Assembly (NCBI GenBank): GCA_024114885.1
Contig: CP099426.1
Location: 1 to 64,000 of the forward strand
From: Septoria linicola
Taxonomy: Eukaryota; Ascomycota; Dothideomycetes; Mycosphaerellales; Mycosphaerellaceae
DNA length: 64,000 nucleotides
Direction of reading: 5' to 3'
Positions 50,237 through 60,763 of this stretch are shown piece by piece. Both the position numbers and the translations under genes were made by a program. The first letter of the stretch is position 1; every line of letters starts with the position of its first letter. Under the pieces are notes generated by a model. That model did no database searches, had not been told where the DNA came from, and was given only the letters and a program-made list of their open reading frames with translations.

Positions 50237-51004
50237 CTAGATCGTCACATCCATCGATCTGAGCAGTCTCAGCCGCCAGAGCTAGGGTAGCCAACCGAGA
50301 CCAGCACTCAAAACGGCAGCACATGGACACAGTTTGTCTGAGCTTTCCTTTCTCGTCATTCTGCACCACTGAAGATCAATCAACACCCTCTCTCTCCAGG
50401 ACAGCTGAGGTGGCATTTCATTTCAGAGAAGCTCAGTCTCATAAGTGTACTATACTGTCTTGCCGTTATCATGCTCTCGTATCATTGCCGCAAGCAAGCC
50501 TCTCCTACAGTTTCCAGGTACGTGAGATTATGCGACCATACAGCAAGTCATGGAGGATCAGTACCCAGGCAATGACATTGCATTGGGCCTACATGCTTCG
50601 GCGTGCTCGCTGAAGCTAGTGCTACATACACTCCAAGCAATCGAGCGAGTCATTACGAACATTGCTTGTGTTGTGGCGACGAGCAAATCAGATCCTATCC
50701 GTGGCAATCATCTCTATCGAGGGATCTCCATCGACCGCAACAGCACTGGGCTTTCAATGTGTGTAGAGATCGATATTGACTTACCCCAGATAAGAGAGCT
50801 GACCTTCGACAGTAGTTCCTCAGATATCATTCGCTCACAAGATACCTTCACTCTGAGATGTTCCTTGTGTCGACACGTAAGCCCATTGTGTTCAATTGAT
50901 TTCTAAGCTACCATTGCCTCATACCTTCATCATAAAACGCAGTCCTTCCGACCAAGCAGCCCCTTCTCAGGCTTTCCGCACCTCTCACACATCACCCTCC
51001 TCAC
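50237..51004. other. Intergenic, weak ORF only
   Basis: A plus-strand frame (50,550-50,906, 118 codons) ends with a CxxC pair and a stop but has no recognisable domain. I do not call it as a gene. Confidence 0.35.
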
Positions 51005-51889
51005 TCAATCATCCCCCACATCCCCCCTCCACGGATCCTCCCTCCCATCCTCATCTCGATCGACCCACATCCACCACTTACTCCCCACACTCGTATCATA
51101 CGTCCCATCCTTATTCAGTTCCAACTGCGTCGGCTCCGGAATCATTTTGACTTGCACGCCCTGCTTCTCAAAATCACTCTTATCCCAAGCTGGTCTGGAG
51201 GGAAGAGGAGGAGAGAGGGCGTTCTGGATGCAATAGCATTCTTTGCCGCCGGCGGGCCAGAGAGGGGCGTTGGGGAGGAAGCGGCAGCGTTTGGAGTGGG
51301 TGGGTGGGCAGGAGTCGGTGATGAGGGATTGGCGGTAGAAGGAGGGAATGGGGGAGGATGAGGTTGGGGTGGATGTTGTGAGGGTGGGAGGTGCTGTGAG
51401 TGTTGTCGTGCTGGCTGGGTTTGACGGGGTTGAGGTTGATGTGCTTGAGCTTGGAGTGATGAAGATTGTTGTAGTGCTCGAGGGCTTTGACGGGTTGGTG
51501 GCAGACGATGTGATCGACACAGTTGTGGTGCTCTGCGCGGCTTCGGATGTCGTTGAAGCTGGACCAGTAACGAACACCGTCGTGGTAGGATCCTCGGAAG
51601 TCGTCATCGACGTCGAAGAAGGCGGCACGATCACAGTCGTGACAGCATCCCCTGCTCGCTTGCCATACCACGTGACAAGAGTCTTCGGAGAAGTCGCCGG
51701 GACGATATCATCCACTCTAACAGTCGACATACACTCCGCGAGAGGTTCACTTCGAACTTCAGGCCGACAGCCTGGGTAGACCTGAGGCGAATTGTACATT
51801 TTGCTTGGCAGTGGTATCTCTCCTCCTTGATGCAATGACATGGTCTGTGCTGCGAAGGTCGCAAGAGTTGCGTTGTGAACTATTCTCAT
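51005..51889 (-). CDS. Ser/Thr-rich (mucin-like) hypothetical protein, 294 aa
   Basis: A single ORF. Residues about 80-190 are a Ser/Thr/Pro/Val stretch with repeated S-T-T-T-V patterns, as in O-glycosylated fungal wall or secreted proteins. Both flanks are normal globular sequence: the N-terminal part has two Cys (GCRPEVRSEPLAECMS), and the C-terminal part has four Cys (DSCPP, KRCRF, ECYC) and ends WWMWVDRDEDGREDPWRGD. No convincing signal peptide starts at this ATG, so an upstream exon may supply one. Nothing in the sequence indicates catalysis. Confidence 0.55.
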   Translation of the reverse strand: MRIVHNATLATFAAQTMSLHQGGEIPLPSKMYNSPQVYPGCRPEVRSEPLAECMSTVRVDDIVPATSPKTLVTWYGKRAGDAVTTVIVPPSSTSMTTSEDPTTTVFVTGPASTTSEAAQSTTTVSITSSATNPSKPSSTTTIFITPSSSTSTSTPSNPASTTTLTAPPTLTTSTPTSSSPIPSFYRQSLITDSCPPTHSKRCRFLPNAPLWPAGGKECYCIQNALSPPLPSRPAWDKSDFEKQGVQVKMIPEPTQLELNKDGTYDTSVGSKWWMWVDRDEDGREDPWRGDVGDD

Positions 51890-52853
51890 GTCGACGAGCG
51901 AGTGATGTTCGTGTATTGTCGTGGTCGTCGAGGACGTGGTATGTGGTCGATGTGAAAGCTTTATATTCGAACTGCAGAATTATGCACATTAGGTTCAGCG
52001 TCGAACTCTGGTACTTGTGGGCCATACAACGTGGTCGGATCGATAGCTGGTAAGTTTTTGCTGACCAGCTGGATCCTCATCATGCGGCCTCACTGCTGGA
52101 AGATATATGAAGCACGAGTCCAGCGAGACAGTAGCCTTTCAAGCGCTAGACATCGTATCCCGTCAACTCACCATCCGGCATCAGATCTTGCTCATCCGAT
52201 ACCACGTACACGATTATCGATCCACACAAGATGAATCTTCTTGTGTTGCTCGACCCAATTCTGTTCCTGGTTCAGAATATGGCAAATGGACAACAGCACG
52301 CAGACGGCCGCACCGCGCGCTGAAATGCTCACAAGCACCAACGTGACTGCAAGTGAAATGAACACAGTCTTGTGGCATACCTCGGACGCATCAAGAGTGA
52401 CTGTGTACAACGCATCTGTACCGGCGGTCACTGAGGCTCCATTTGCCTACCCGTTCGCCAGGCCGATACACCGTGGAACAGTCGAAGGGTGAGCTCTGTA
52501 TTCCAAGCTTGGTTTCGAACTGCAACATGTTGGCTCGGAACAACCTAGACATCACAAATTGGAAGGGAATCTGTACGTGGGTCCGAATGGGGCCCCTTGG
52601 GGACTGGAGAGAATGACGGAATCAGATGCATGAGCCCGGTAGCATTGATGTGTTGGACATTGTTCGTGATCCCGCTGGATACAGTTTTGCGCCGCTCACC
52701 TCGCGAGTCGTCACGGAAGTGCGGAGGGTGAGGCGAAGTCATGAGGAAGAAGCGTCTGCAGCTGATTGTGTCTCGCGAAGTCGTGTGTCGCTCGGGTATC
52801 TATCGTTCTATTCATGATGCTTTCTATCGTCGCACTTCGTAAGCCGAGTTCTC
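51890..52853. other. Intergenic, no confident gene
   Basis: Short frames on both strands (for example plus 52,289-52,492) have no recognisable motif or clear splice partners. Confidence 0.35.
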
Positions 52854-54356
52854 TCACGATGTCGTCTCCTGCTCGTCCTGCTCGTAACCTTCAGTCTTGA
52901 TATCGTTCAAGCCGAGATCTTCTTCTTCCTCTGCCGTCCTGGTGTAATCCTGAAGCTCGAGTTTCGGGTCGGGCTCTGGCGCAGTCAAGCTTTGTACGTA
53001 CGACCCTGCGAGTGGATCTTCAAGTACAAGAGTGAACTCCTTCTGGCCCTCAATCGCTTGCGTAAGCAGCTCGAAGAAGTTGTCCCACTGCTTCTTGCTG
53101 TCTGTTGCCATGGAGTCACCGGCGCCTTCGGGCAGTTCTGCGTCACCATCCTCAAGACCAAAGGCCTGAGCTCGCAGGTCCTTTCGAATGTTGGTCATGA
53201 TGCCTTCCACGGTGGTGAAACGGCCGCCCATTGTGCCAGGCTCAACTCGCAGCTGCAGCTCCGGACAACTCAAGGCAGCACTTTCGCTCTTGAGAATGTC
53301 TCGTGCCAGATCCTCTTTTGTGCTGACCTTGAGTGTGATCTTGCGGCCCTTCTCTGGTACGGCGCCACCAGTCTTGACTTCGTTACTTCGGTATCCGCAG
53401 TGCTCGCATACAGTCGACATGAGCACAACCTGCTTGAAGAAAGGAATGTTGACCATCTTCATGTTCGTGGCGCAAGGTCTTGTACAGCCCGGACACGATG
53501 CAGGGAAGCTGTACACTTGGTTCTCGACAATGTCATCCTCCTGATCAACGTTGTTTCCCTGCGGTGCGGCAGACGCATCGGCGCCCACCAGGCCTTGTGC
53601 GTGATATTCTGGACGAAGTGCAGTCTCTGGTGCTTGTGATTCTGGAGCTGGAACGTCATCTCCAAGCCCAAGTGTCGCATTTTGTGCTGCAGTTCGGATG
53701 TACTCGCTCTTTGCCCACTTTCCTGCCGCATCACCCGGCTTTGGCTCGATTGTGCTGTTGCCCGTAGGATCATCCACCGAGATCATGAAGGGATATTTCT
53801 GTCCGTTGAGCATGTCCTCGATTGATCGAATGATCTCGCCAACCTTTGCTCCCACTTCGGGCATTTGCCGCATTCGCTCGTCCTGGTGAGACTCCAGATC
53901 GTCCTTGACAGCACGAATGATGCCCTCCACGTTCGAGTACTGACCCTTGCCAGGCGGGATCTCGAGGTCAATGTCTTCGATCCTGAAGGCACACACATCG
54001 CTCTTGACCACGTTCCGCTCCAAATCCTCGTTCTTCTCGACTCGCAGGGCATATTTCGCACCTTTGGGCTGGATCTCGCCGGCGGACTGGATCTCGTTGT
54101 TGTGGAAGCCGCATTTCTCACAAGAAAAGGACATGATGACAATCTCTCGGAAAAATGGGATCTTGGTGAGAAGTAGCCGTGTCACACCATCTTCGTGACA
54201 GTTCATGCACAAACTTTCAATCTCCTCGACCACTTTCTGATCATCGTTTGCCGACAGTTGTTCTGCCTGACGTCCCATGTCGGCGAACAAGTCTTTCGCC
54301 AGTGACGTCTGACCGCCATTGGTCTGCGCCATGTCTGAGGCTTGTGGGAGTCCCAT
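52854..54356 (-). CDS. ZPR1: ZPR1 zinc-finger protein
   Basis: A single exon of 500 aa, close to the 460-490 aa of known ZPR1. It has the diagnostic duplicated architecture, zinc finger plus ZPR1 beta domain, twice. Finger 1 carries CMNCHEDG..CEKCGFHNNE near residues 49-88 and is followed by ISVDDPTGNS. Finger 2 carries CPGCTRPC..CEHCGYRSNE near 300-335 and is followed by LVLEDPLAGSYVQ. ZPR1 is a conserved eukaryotic protein that binds and assists eEF1A and shuttles to the nucleus. A MAQTNGG start eight codons later is possible. It is divergent with the secreted-protein gene at 55,047. Confidence 0.95.
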   Translation of the reverse strand: MGLPQASDMAQTNGGQTSLAKDLFADMGRQAEQLSANDDQKVVEEIESLCMNCHEDGVTRLLLTKIPFFREIVIMSFSCEKCGFHNNEIQSAGEIQPKGAKYALRVEKNEDLERNVVKSDVCAFRIEDIDLEIPPGKGQYSNVEGIIRAVKDDLESHQDERMRQMPEVGAKVGEIIRSIEDMLNGQKYPFMISVDDPTGNSTIEPKPGDAAGKWAKSEYIRTAAQNATLGLGDDVPAPESQAPETALRPEYHAQGLVGADASAAPQGNNVDQEDDIVENQVYSFPASCPGCTRPCATNMKMVNIPFFKQVVLMSTVCEHCGYRSNEVKTGGAVPEKGRKITLKVSTKEDLARDILKSESAALSCPELQLRVEPGTMGGRFTTVEGIMTNIRKDLRAQAFGLEDGDAELPEGAGDSMATDSKKQWDNFFELLTQAIEGQKEFTLVLEDPLAGSYVQSLTAPEPDPKLELQDYTRTAEEEEDLGLNDIKTEGYEQDEQETTS

Positions 54357-55046
54357 TGTGTGGACAGAGTATGTGTGATGGTTGTGCAACAAAAAGTCAC
54401 CCCGCCCCGCCGCCTCGCGAATTGTGAGCAACGTGAAAATCGGCTTTGTCAGCAGGAGATGACGCAGGAAACTTCTCGATAAGCAGTTCTTGGCGAGATA
54501 GCAGACTGCAGAGGCAGAGGACCTGGAGGCCATCTCCATCTTCACCTTCACGTCTCTCCATGTCAGTCGCTCCATCATGTCAGTCTCTGCATAGCTTGTG
54601 GCGCCAGGAACGCCGATGCCATACTATAGACTAGCTCTGCTGTTCTTTGTTGCCACCGAGGCACAAGCTGGAGTGCGTCACATAGTCGTGTAGCACAGGC
54701 GGAGGCGGTCGACATTCTCCCTCCGCATCATATCACGAGCGCTGCTTGATCCACATTCGTGATGGCCCGGATCACTCGGTCAGCGTAGAAGCGTAACTTA
54801 GTACATGGTGGTGCCGCCACGGATTCGATTGGAGTTCAGCAAAAGCAAAAGCAGGCCTTGTATGGTATCGTACTTCGCTCTTGCCCTCGGTGACGGAATT
54901 CGCACCTGCAGGCGGCATGTACGACCGCAGTCGATGCTCCTTGCTTCTGACAACCTCTCTCTGCAAGCTGACATCCTCCACGCTCACACACTCGCAGACA
55001 GAATCCCCCCTCGAAATCGCAACACTTCCGGAGAACGACCAGCAAG
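54357..55046. promoter_or_regulatory. Shared promoter region, ZPR1 and the secreted-protein gene
   Basis: 690 bp between two divergently transcribed starts (54,356 minus and 55,047 plus) without a gene of its own. No specific binding site could be named. Confidence 0.45.
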
Positions 55047-55759
55047 ATGATCCTGGTCGCCCTGCTGAGCTTCGTGCTGAGCCTGGTAGCTGCTGCACTC
55101 AACACCACTTCACCACAATTCCAGATCCAGACACAGTTCCTCCCTGCTTCACTCGGTCAAGCTCAATACAATAGTAGGTCTCTGGCAGCACTGTGTGCAT
55201 TGGTTCTCCGCCATGCTGACAGAGAAAGATCTTTGGCTCTCCACCTACCACACTGGCGCTGGCCTCAACGATGTTGTCTTCCAAACTGCGCAAGACGGCG
55301 CAAGCAAGGCATTCCTCAACAGCACCAACGTCACTGGCAGCGACAACCTGCTCTTCGATCTCGGCAACACTTTCGCCTGGGGTCTAGTCATGGTTCCAAA
55401 TGCCCAGTTCTACTCCGCCTGGCAGCCTGTCGAGATCCACGCGGGAGCAAGCGGCAGCAATGCGGATGTCTCCGGTTTCTTCGTCAACAGTACGGGCTTG
55501 CAGTGGAATAGCACGAGTTTTGGAGGATGGATGGGTGAGTCGACCTTTGCCTTCTCTGCACTCGGCCATCGTGTTAGGGCGACATATGGCACGCTGAGCA
55601 CTCATCAACACATTTACATTTCAGAGCTAAATGGTCACAGTCTGCGATTGGTGGCACGGTGTCCCTCAGCTTTTCTTCCGCATCAGCTATTACGTGAAGA
55701 CAGCATACCCGGCGCCTTCAAGCTGTGCGGACGTCTATCTTGTGCCAAGGAATCTCTAG
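55047..55759 (+). CDS. Secreted Trp/Cys-containing hypothetical protein, 185 aa
   Basis: Three exons are deduced: 55,047-55,173; 55,223-55,534; 55,641-55,759. The introns are 49 and 106 bp and phases agree. Residues 1-18 (MILVALLSFVLSLVAAAL) are a signal peptide. The mature part, with LWLSTYHTGAGLNDVVF, FDLGNTFAWGLVM, WQPVEIHAG and GLQWNSTSFGGWMVCDWWHGVPQLFFRI, is the layout of a secreted protein family common in Dothideomycetes and possibly annotated as DUF7907; that label is from memory and unchecked. The second splice restores the conserved VCDWWHGVPQLF segment, which supports it strongly. The first acceptor lies very close to its CTGAC branch and is less certain. It is the only confident plus-strand gene here. 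Confidence 0.75.
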
Positions 55760-56091
55760 GTGAACATTTCTGCCGGCGCAGATGGACTCTCCTGCATTTG
55801 ATAGCACGCTGTGCGCGTGAGACGGAATGGCGAGATGGAAGAATGGAGCTGTTCGCGGAGCGATAGCTACATACATCACTGAGCGGTATGTACTAGCAAT
55901 GCATGATTGCGCCTTTTCGCTCCGTCACTCCGCAGCCGGTGCTCTACTTGCAGTGATCGTGTCTCCGTCTTGGTCGCTTTCCTGGTTGCCATCTAATTCT
56001 GCCTGCTGAGTCTGATTTCCTGTCAATCGGACGACAAAGCTTCGAGTCTTCCATAATTAGCAGCGTCTGATACTGAACGTTCGAGACTGGC
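55760..56091. other. Intergenic space between convergent genes
   Basis: About 330 bp separate the 3' ends of the secreted-protein gene (plus) and the first small paralog (minus). Nothing is recognised. Confidence 0.45.
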
Positions 56092-56652
56092 TTACCTCTT
56101 CCCCTCCGCAGCTACTTCTTCCCCGTTGAGCCAGACTTCAGCGAGGCTCTGTGGACCTCTCTCGACCACGACCGGAAGTCTCATGACACCTTCTGGAAGA
56201 TCCGCGATGCCCTCCATGCCGAGATCACACTCTAGCATGCCGAATTTTGCCATAATCAAGGGGAGATTTCGCCGATGTGGTGGCACTTCGGCCTCAGTAA
56301 AGGAAACCTGAGCTGACTGGATCGACCGGCCGATTCGGACCTCACGCAATGAGGCCTGATGTTCGCCACTCAAGGCCTTGAGCCAAGAGATGATAGTCAT
56401 TTGGATCACAAGCTGCATCTTGTCGAAGGCATCTGGCAACTGGAAGATGTTGCTACTGTAGTACGAAGCAGATACTTCCTTTCGACTTCTCCTATTGACG
56501 CTCAGCTGCCATGGCGGCTTGTAGGTGCCGCGCTCGACGTGAACAGCATCGCCCGAACGCGCGGACTCGATGCCACCGATGAGTGTGAAGTCGAGAATCA
56601 AGTCTTGGAGTTCTTGCGCAAGCGACTCGATGCGAGTCTCGAGTTCGGCCAT
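56092..56652 (-). CDS. Tandem small-protein family, intact member, 186 aa
   Basis: This is the only uninterrupted member of a three-gene tandem family. It starts at MAELETRIESLAQELQD, shared in register by the other two copies (MSELDSRIKALAQELQD, MAELEQRIQSLAQELQD). Next come LILDFTLIGG, YKPPWQLSVNRRSRKE, YYSSNIF and a helix with WLKALSGEHQASLREVRIG. The N-terminal helix resembles an F-box-like start (LAQELQDLILDFT), a build seen in many fungal hypothetical proteins, but it is not a confident F-box. An upstream in-frame ATG (56,844) is ignored because paralogs align only from MAEL. No signal peptide. Confidence 0.7.
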   Translation of the reverse strand: MAELETRIESLAQELQDLILDFTLIGGIESARSGDAVHVERGTYKPPWQLSVNRRSRKEVSASYYSSNIFQLPDAFDKMQLVIQMTIISWLKALSGEHQASLREVRIGRSIQSAQVSFTEAEVPPHRRNLPLIMAKFGMLECDLGMEGIADLPEGVMRLPVVVERGPQSLAEVWLNGEEVAAEGKR

Positions 56653-57104
56653 GGCGAATTGAGGAGAAGAGGGCGATTGTTGTGTAACGAGGATAGATGC
56701 GTATTGGTCGTGTGCGATGTTGAGGATGTTGTAGTAAGAAGGGTGGATGTCCGAGGACGACAGAGAGGTGGAAGTTAGTCGAAGGAGAACTCGAGGGATA
56801 CAATGCAGGGTCCACTTGCAGTGTGAGTGTTTGTTTGCATTCACCTAAGTAGGGCAACACTGAAGCTTGTCACAATACGACCAGATGACACGCTCACTAG
56901 GTACCAGGCTGATTTGATTCACTACGGGATAAGATTATAGAAGTAGGACCTTTTCCTCGCAACGCTGATCTGGGCACCCTCCTGAACGTGATTCTAGGTA
57001 TACCCAAACAACGTCATCGCCGCCATCGCGATAATACACGACAGCGCTGCAGGGATCCCAGCTGCTGCACAATCCCCAAAAGTAGCCGATTCACCCGAGA
57101 ACCC
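56653..57104. other. Intergenic; conserved element upstream of paralog 1
   Basis: About 186 bp upstream of the paralog 1 start lies TTCACCTAAGT (near 56,838). The same 11-mer occurs about 197 bp upstream of the paralog 2 start (near 57,967), so the duplication included upstream sequence. Confidence 0.5.
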
Positions 57105-57770
57105 TCACGTACCCTGGCTGTCCTCTCTGATACGCTCTAGCCTGTAACAGTCAGCGGAAAGTCTGATTCTATAGGGCTCGGCAAGGAAGTACCTCTCTCG
57201 CTCCTGAGCAACACCCTCGCGGCTTACCCAAACGTACGTAAGCATCTGGCTAACTCCCAAGATCACTAGTGGCCGGTGTATCACATTGTCGCGAACATTC
57301 GTGATGTTGTTATGCGCCAAAAGCCTGTCAACATATTCAAAGTCTTCCTCGGCCGATCTCAGTTCGAGGAGACAGTATGGCAAAACTTTCTCGAGCTCTA
57401 ATGGACCTAAGCTTGATTCCAGTTCTCCAACTCGAACCTCATGCAGAAGGGTTCGATGCTCGTTGACCAAGGACTTGAGCCAGCAGATTATAAGGTCCTC
57501 CCAGCACATCTAGTCTGCGTAGCCCTCGTACGACCATGGCAGATAGAAGATGTTTTCGCCGTAGTACCAGGTAGCAAATTCCTTCCGGCTTCTTCTATCG
57601 ACGCTGAGCTGCCACGGTGGTTTGTACGGCGTACCATAGCGATCGTCGAACCCCAGTCTGACTACATCTCCTTGATGCGTGGGCTTGAAGCTGGCGATGA
57701 GAGTGAAGTCGAGGATGAGATCTTGCAGTTCTTGCGCAAGCGCCTTGATGCGGCTGTCGAGTTCGGACAT
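57105..57770 (-). pseudogene. Tandem family member 2, one in-frame stop
   Basis: The frame runs from 57,770 to 57,105 and is 220 residues long apart from one TAG at 57,512-57,510. Before the stop: MSELDSRIKALAQELQD, YKPPWQLSVDRRSRKE and ATWYYGENIF. After it, in the same frame: WLKSLVNEHRTLLHEVRVG and a C-terminal part with no further stop. Paralog 1 aligns continuously across this position, so an intron is unlikely. TAG could come from CAG or TGG by one transition, the RIP type of change. It is either a recent pseudogene or a sequencing difference; the ATG directly after the stop could allow reinitiation. Confidence 0.65.
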
Positions 57771-58376
57771 CTTGGGTCGGGCGAAGGTAGTGGTGATGCT
57801 GCGAAGCCTCAGTGCGTAACTCGATGTGTTGTTGTGCCTGGTACGAAGGAGATAAGCGACTCCTGGAGAGAAGAGAAAGTTGGTGATAGGAAGGAGAAGG
57901 ATGTGGAAAGAAGAGTCATTCTAGTGCGACTAAATGCACGGGCCGCCTCTAGGCTGCCTTCACTTGCGTTCACCTAAGTGGGTCAGAGCCCTTGTCCGGC
58001 TCAAGAGGCTCGACATGTCTGCTGAATGCTGAAGATGTCGATCTAGTCCTCCTTGGATGTGCTGGCATCCCGACGAAGTCGATACTCCGCCTCGTCAGCT
58101 TTCTCCACGACCCTCAACACCAGCCGACACCAATATCACCACTCTGCCACACGATGCTACCCTCAGACGACACTCATAGCTCAGAATACGAGGATCTCTG
58201 TACAACGAGCTCGGCAGTAGACACACACATTCGCTGATCATCGACTGCCGCGCCTATCGCGTGTAGCCTACTGTGCTTTACGGGCTCTGAGACTCCCAAC
58301 ATCAGCAAAAGAGTTTGCAAAGTCGACACAAGCCACAGTACTCACTGCTCTCTCAGTTCCACAATGCGTTCCAGAG
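57771..58376. other. Intergenic, no gene seen
   Basis: Contains the TTCACCTAAGT element near 57,967 shared with paralog 1. Nothing else is recognised. Confidence 0.4.
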
Positions 58377-58898
58377 TCACCCACTCGTAACACTGCTGTC
58401 CGCTCTCGTTGATACCATAGTAGGAAGCTCGGAGAACACCTTCACGCAAAGCCATCCCGTCCTCGTCCAGAAGACGTGTGCACAGCTTGAGGCCCTCCTC
58501 ACGGCGCTTTCGAGCACTCTATCTTCATCGACATCTCCGCTCGGGTTCTGCCTTGGTTCTGTGATCCGCACTTCTGTCAAGACATCGCGATGCTCAGGAG
58601 AAAGTCCACGAAGCCACTTTCTCAGTACCGAAAATGATCGTGGCGGAAATGGTAACGAATGATGATATTCATCAGGAACGTCGTCTATCCTGTGGAAGAT
58701 GTGGTGCTGGTAGTATCACGCGCCTGTCACTTGTCGTGTTCTCGAGTTGAGGCTCAGCTCTCGTGGCGGGCGGTATGAGGGCTCAATGAAGACCTTGCGG
58801 AGGTGACGGGAGCGAGTTGTAGCGATGAGAGTTTCGTCGAGGATCTGATCTTGCAGCTCTTGAGCGAGCGACTGGATGCGTTGTTCGAGCTCGGCCAT
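58377..58898 (-). pseudogene. Tandem family member 3, one in-frame stop
   Basis: From MAELEQRIQSLAQELQD (ATG at 58,898) the frame runs through YRPPRELSLNSRTRQ to a TGA at 58,718-58,716, then stays open in the same frame to 58,377 (YYQHHIF, WLRGLSPEHRDVLTEVRIT). The stop sits where paralog 2 has Trp (ATWYYG), so TGG-to-TGA by one G-to-A change explains it. The alignment before and after the stop (YPP..LS..SR, YY..IF, WL..L..EHR..L.EVRI) matches the other copies. The C-terminus diverges from copy 1. Probably inactive. Confidence 0.65.
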
Positions 58899-59483
58899 TG
58901 TTGGTGATTGGCGCAGCTGTGTTGTGTCCATTCAGCTGTGCGGACGTTGCCCAGCGAGGGAAGCTTCGTCGCGAGTCACCAGTATGCGAAAGTGACAATA
59001 TTGAGTAATGAAGAGGGAAAAGTTCTTTCAATCCTGTGCGTGTAATTCTGCTTACCGCGTTGCTTCACTTCCCTTCGCTTAGCTAGCGCACGTTGGCGGC
59101 TCACTAGCGTGCAGCAACTCACCTCTATCGCGACACACGAAACTGCGCATGACTCCAAGATGTCAACGGACGCTCCAACGTTGACATGTCTTCTTCTGGC
59201 TTCACGAAGTACAAAAGCTCGAGCACACCACGACCGCTGTCACTAGGTTGCAACTCGGTGTTGCAATTTCGCTCTGAGTTCCAGCATTCTCGAGAATCCT
59301 CTGATAGAACCGTGAGACGATGACTTGCTCAGCTACTATTCGACAAAGCAGGACCTTGCTCGTCGCGGCACGAGAAAGCATGCGCGCTCGATGTTCACGT
59401 TGGAAATGCTCTTTCATGGTTCCTCAATCAGCAGAAAGCCGTAAAGATATGGCGCTCAAAAGGTTGGGGGAAGGACACTTCGA
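58899..59483. other. Intergenic, no gene seen
   Basis: No supported frame. It lies between the third paralog and the 3' end of the interrupted Cys-rich gene. Confidence 0.4.
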
Positions 59484-59767
59484 TTACGGATGTCCTATAC
59501 TTATACTCTCGCTTCCAGCAGAGGAATCTCGCACGTAGACCCATCGACGGACCTTCCTGCTCCCAGAGTAGTCGAAGTACTCCATTCTATGTAGCCCTCG
59601 GTGGTGCACCACATATGCCGTTGTTGCACTGTTTCCGAAAAGACACTCGCTAGACATCTCGCAGGGGTTGTTCGAGGGCTCTACGCATGTGGACCCCCGG
59701 CAAACCTGTCGATCGGGACATCCAGTAAATCGGCAGCCGATTCTGGGTGGTCTAATGTTCACAATAC

Positions 59768-60242
59768 CATAGAAGTTGAATCTTGAATATTGTCATTCAA
59801 TGACCTAGATTCAGATTCAATTTAATTGCTGAATTGAATCGCAATATTCACTCTAAATATTCAATGATTGTCTATATACGTAGTAGTAACAACTTATTCT
59901 ATAGCGCTATCTACTATAATCTTAGTAATACCTAACTTCTACTAACTTTTAGTATATTTAGACTAAGTTATAGTAGTACTATCGAGCTACGAGCGTATCT
60001 ATAGAATAGTGCGCCTAGCGCTACTAAACGTACGCTCGGACTTAGCGCTTATTAGTAATATAGATAGTATATTAATAGCTATCTATAAGAGTATAGGCTA
60101 AGTTTAGCGCTAAGTAGATTAGTACTACTATTCCTATAAAATCTTAAATATTTATTATATTTAAAGACTAAAGTATTTAAATTTATTTAACGATTAAATA
60201 AATTAAATCTTCTAAATAGCTATTTATTATTTAACTTCTATA
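59768..60242 (+). repeat. 475-bp TIR-bounded copy 1 of the composite
   Basis: Starts CATAGAAGTTGAAT and ends ATTTAACTTCTATA (RIP form of the complementary terminus). The first roughly 105 bp keep CA/TG; the rest is RIP-mutated. It aligns without gaps by eye to 60,764-61,238. Confidence 0.88.
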
Positions 60243-60763
60243 ATTGTTTATTATACTACTAGGAAGTTATATTTTTATAGTAAGGATAGAAAGTAAGATT
60301 AGTATAGATAATAGCGAGCCTATAGGGCCTAGAAGGATTATTAGTATATACTACTAATAGTTCGCGAAGTATTACTATAATATACTCTTAGATACTAGTT
60401 ACCTCTCTATATAGCTATACTAGCTAATAAACGCTTTATATTATCTATAGCTACTTCGTTAGCTCCTTACTATCTCCTACCTTAGTCGTCTACTTACGAT
60501 AAGAAAAGAAATAGAAAAAGATCGTTATAGTAATAGAGACTCTTATAAAAGAAGTAGAACGGATTCGTAATAGTTATATATAATCGACTACCTTCTTAGT
60601 CCTAGCTCTATTTATTTTAACCTCTCTAATTAGCTCGTAGCTCTTATACCTATACCTCTTCTAGTATAATAGTCCTCTTATAAGAGCTAGCTTATCCTTT
60701 CTTAACTCCTTCTCTCTTAATAACTTAGCCTTCTCTTATATCTACTAGAATAGCTATCTATAC
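60243..60763. other. 521-bp core between the two 475-bp copies
   Basis: RIP-saturated, no open frame. Degraded plus-strand frames could not be matched to a transposase. No 8-bp duplication is seen around either 475-bp copy individually. Confidence 0.6.
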
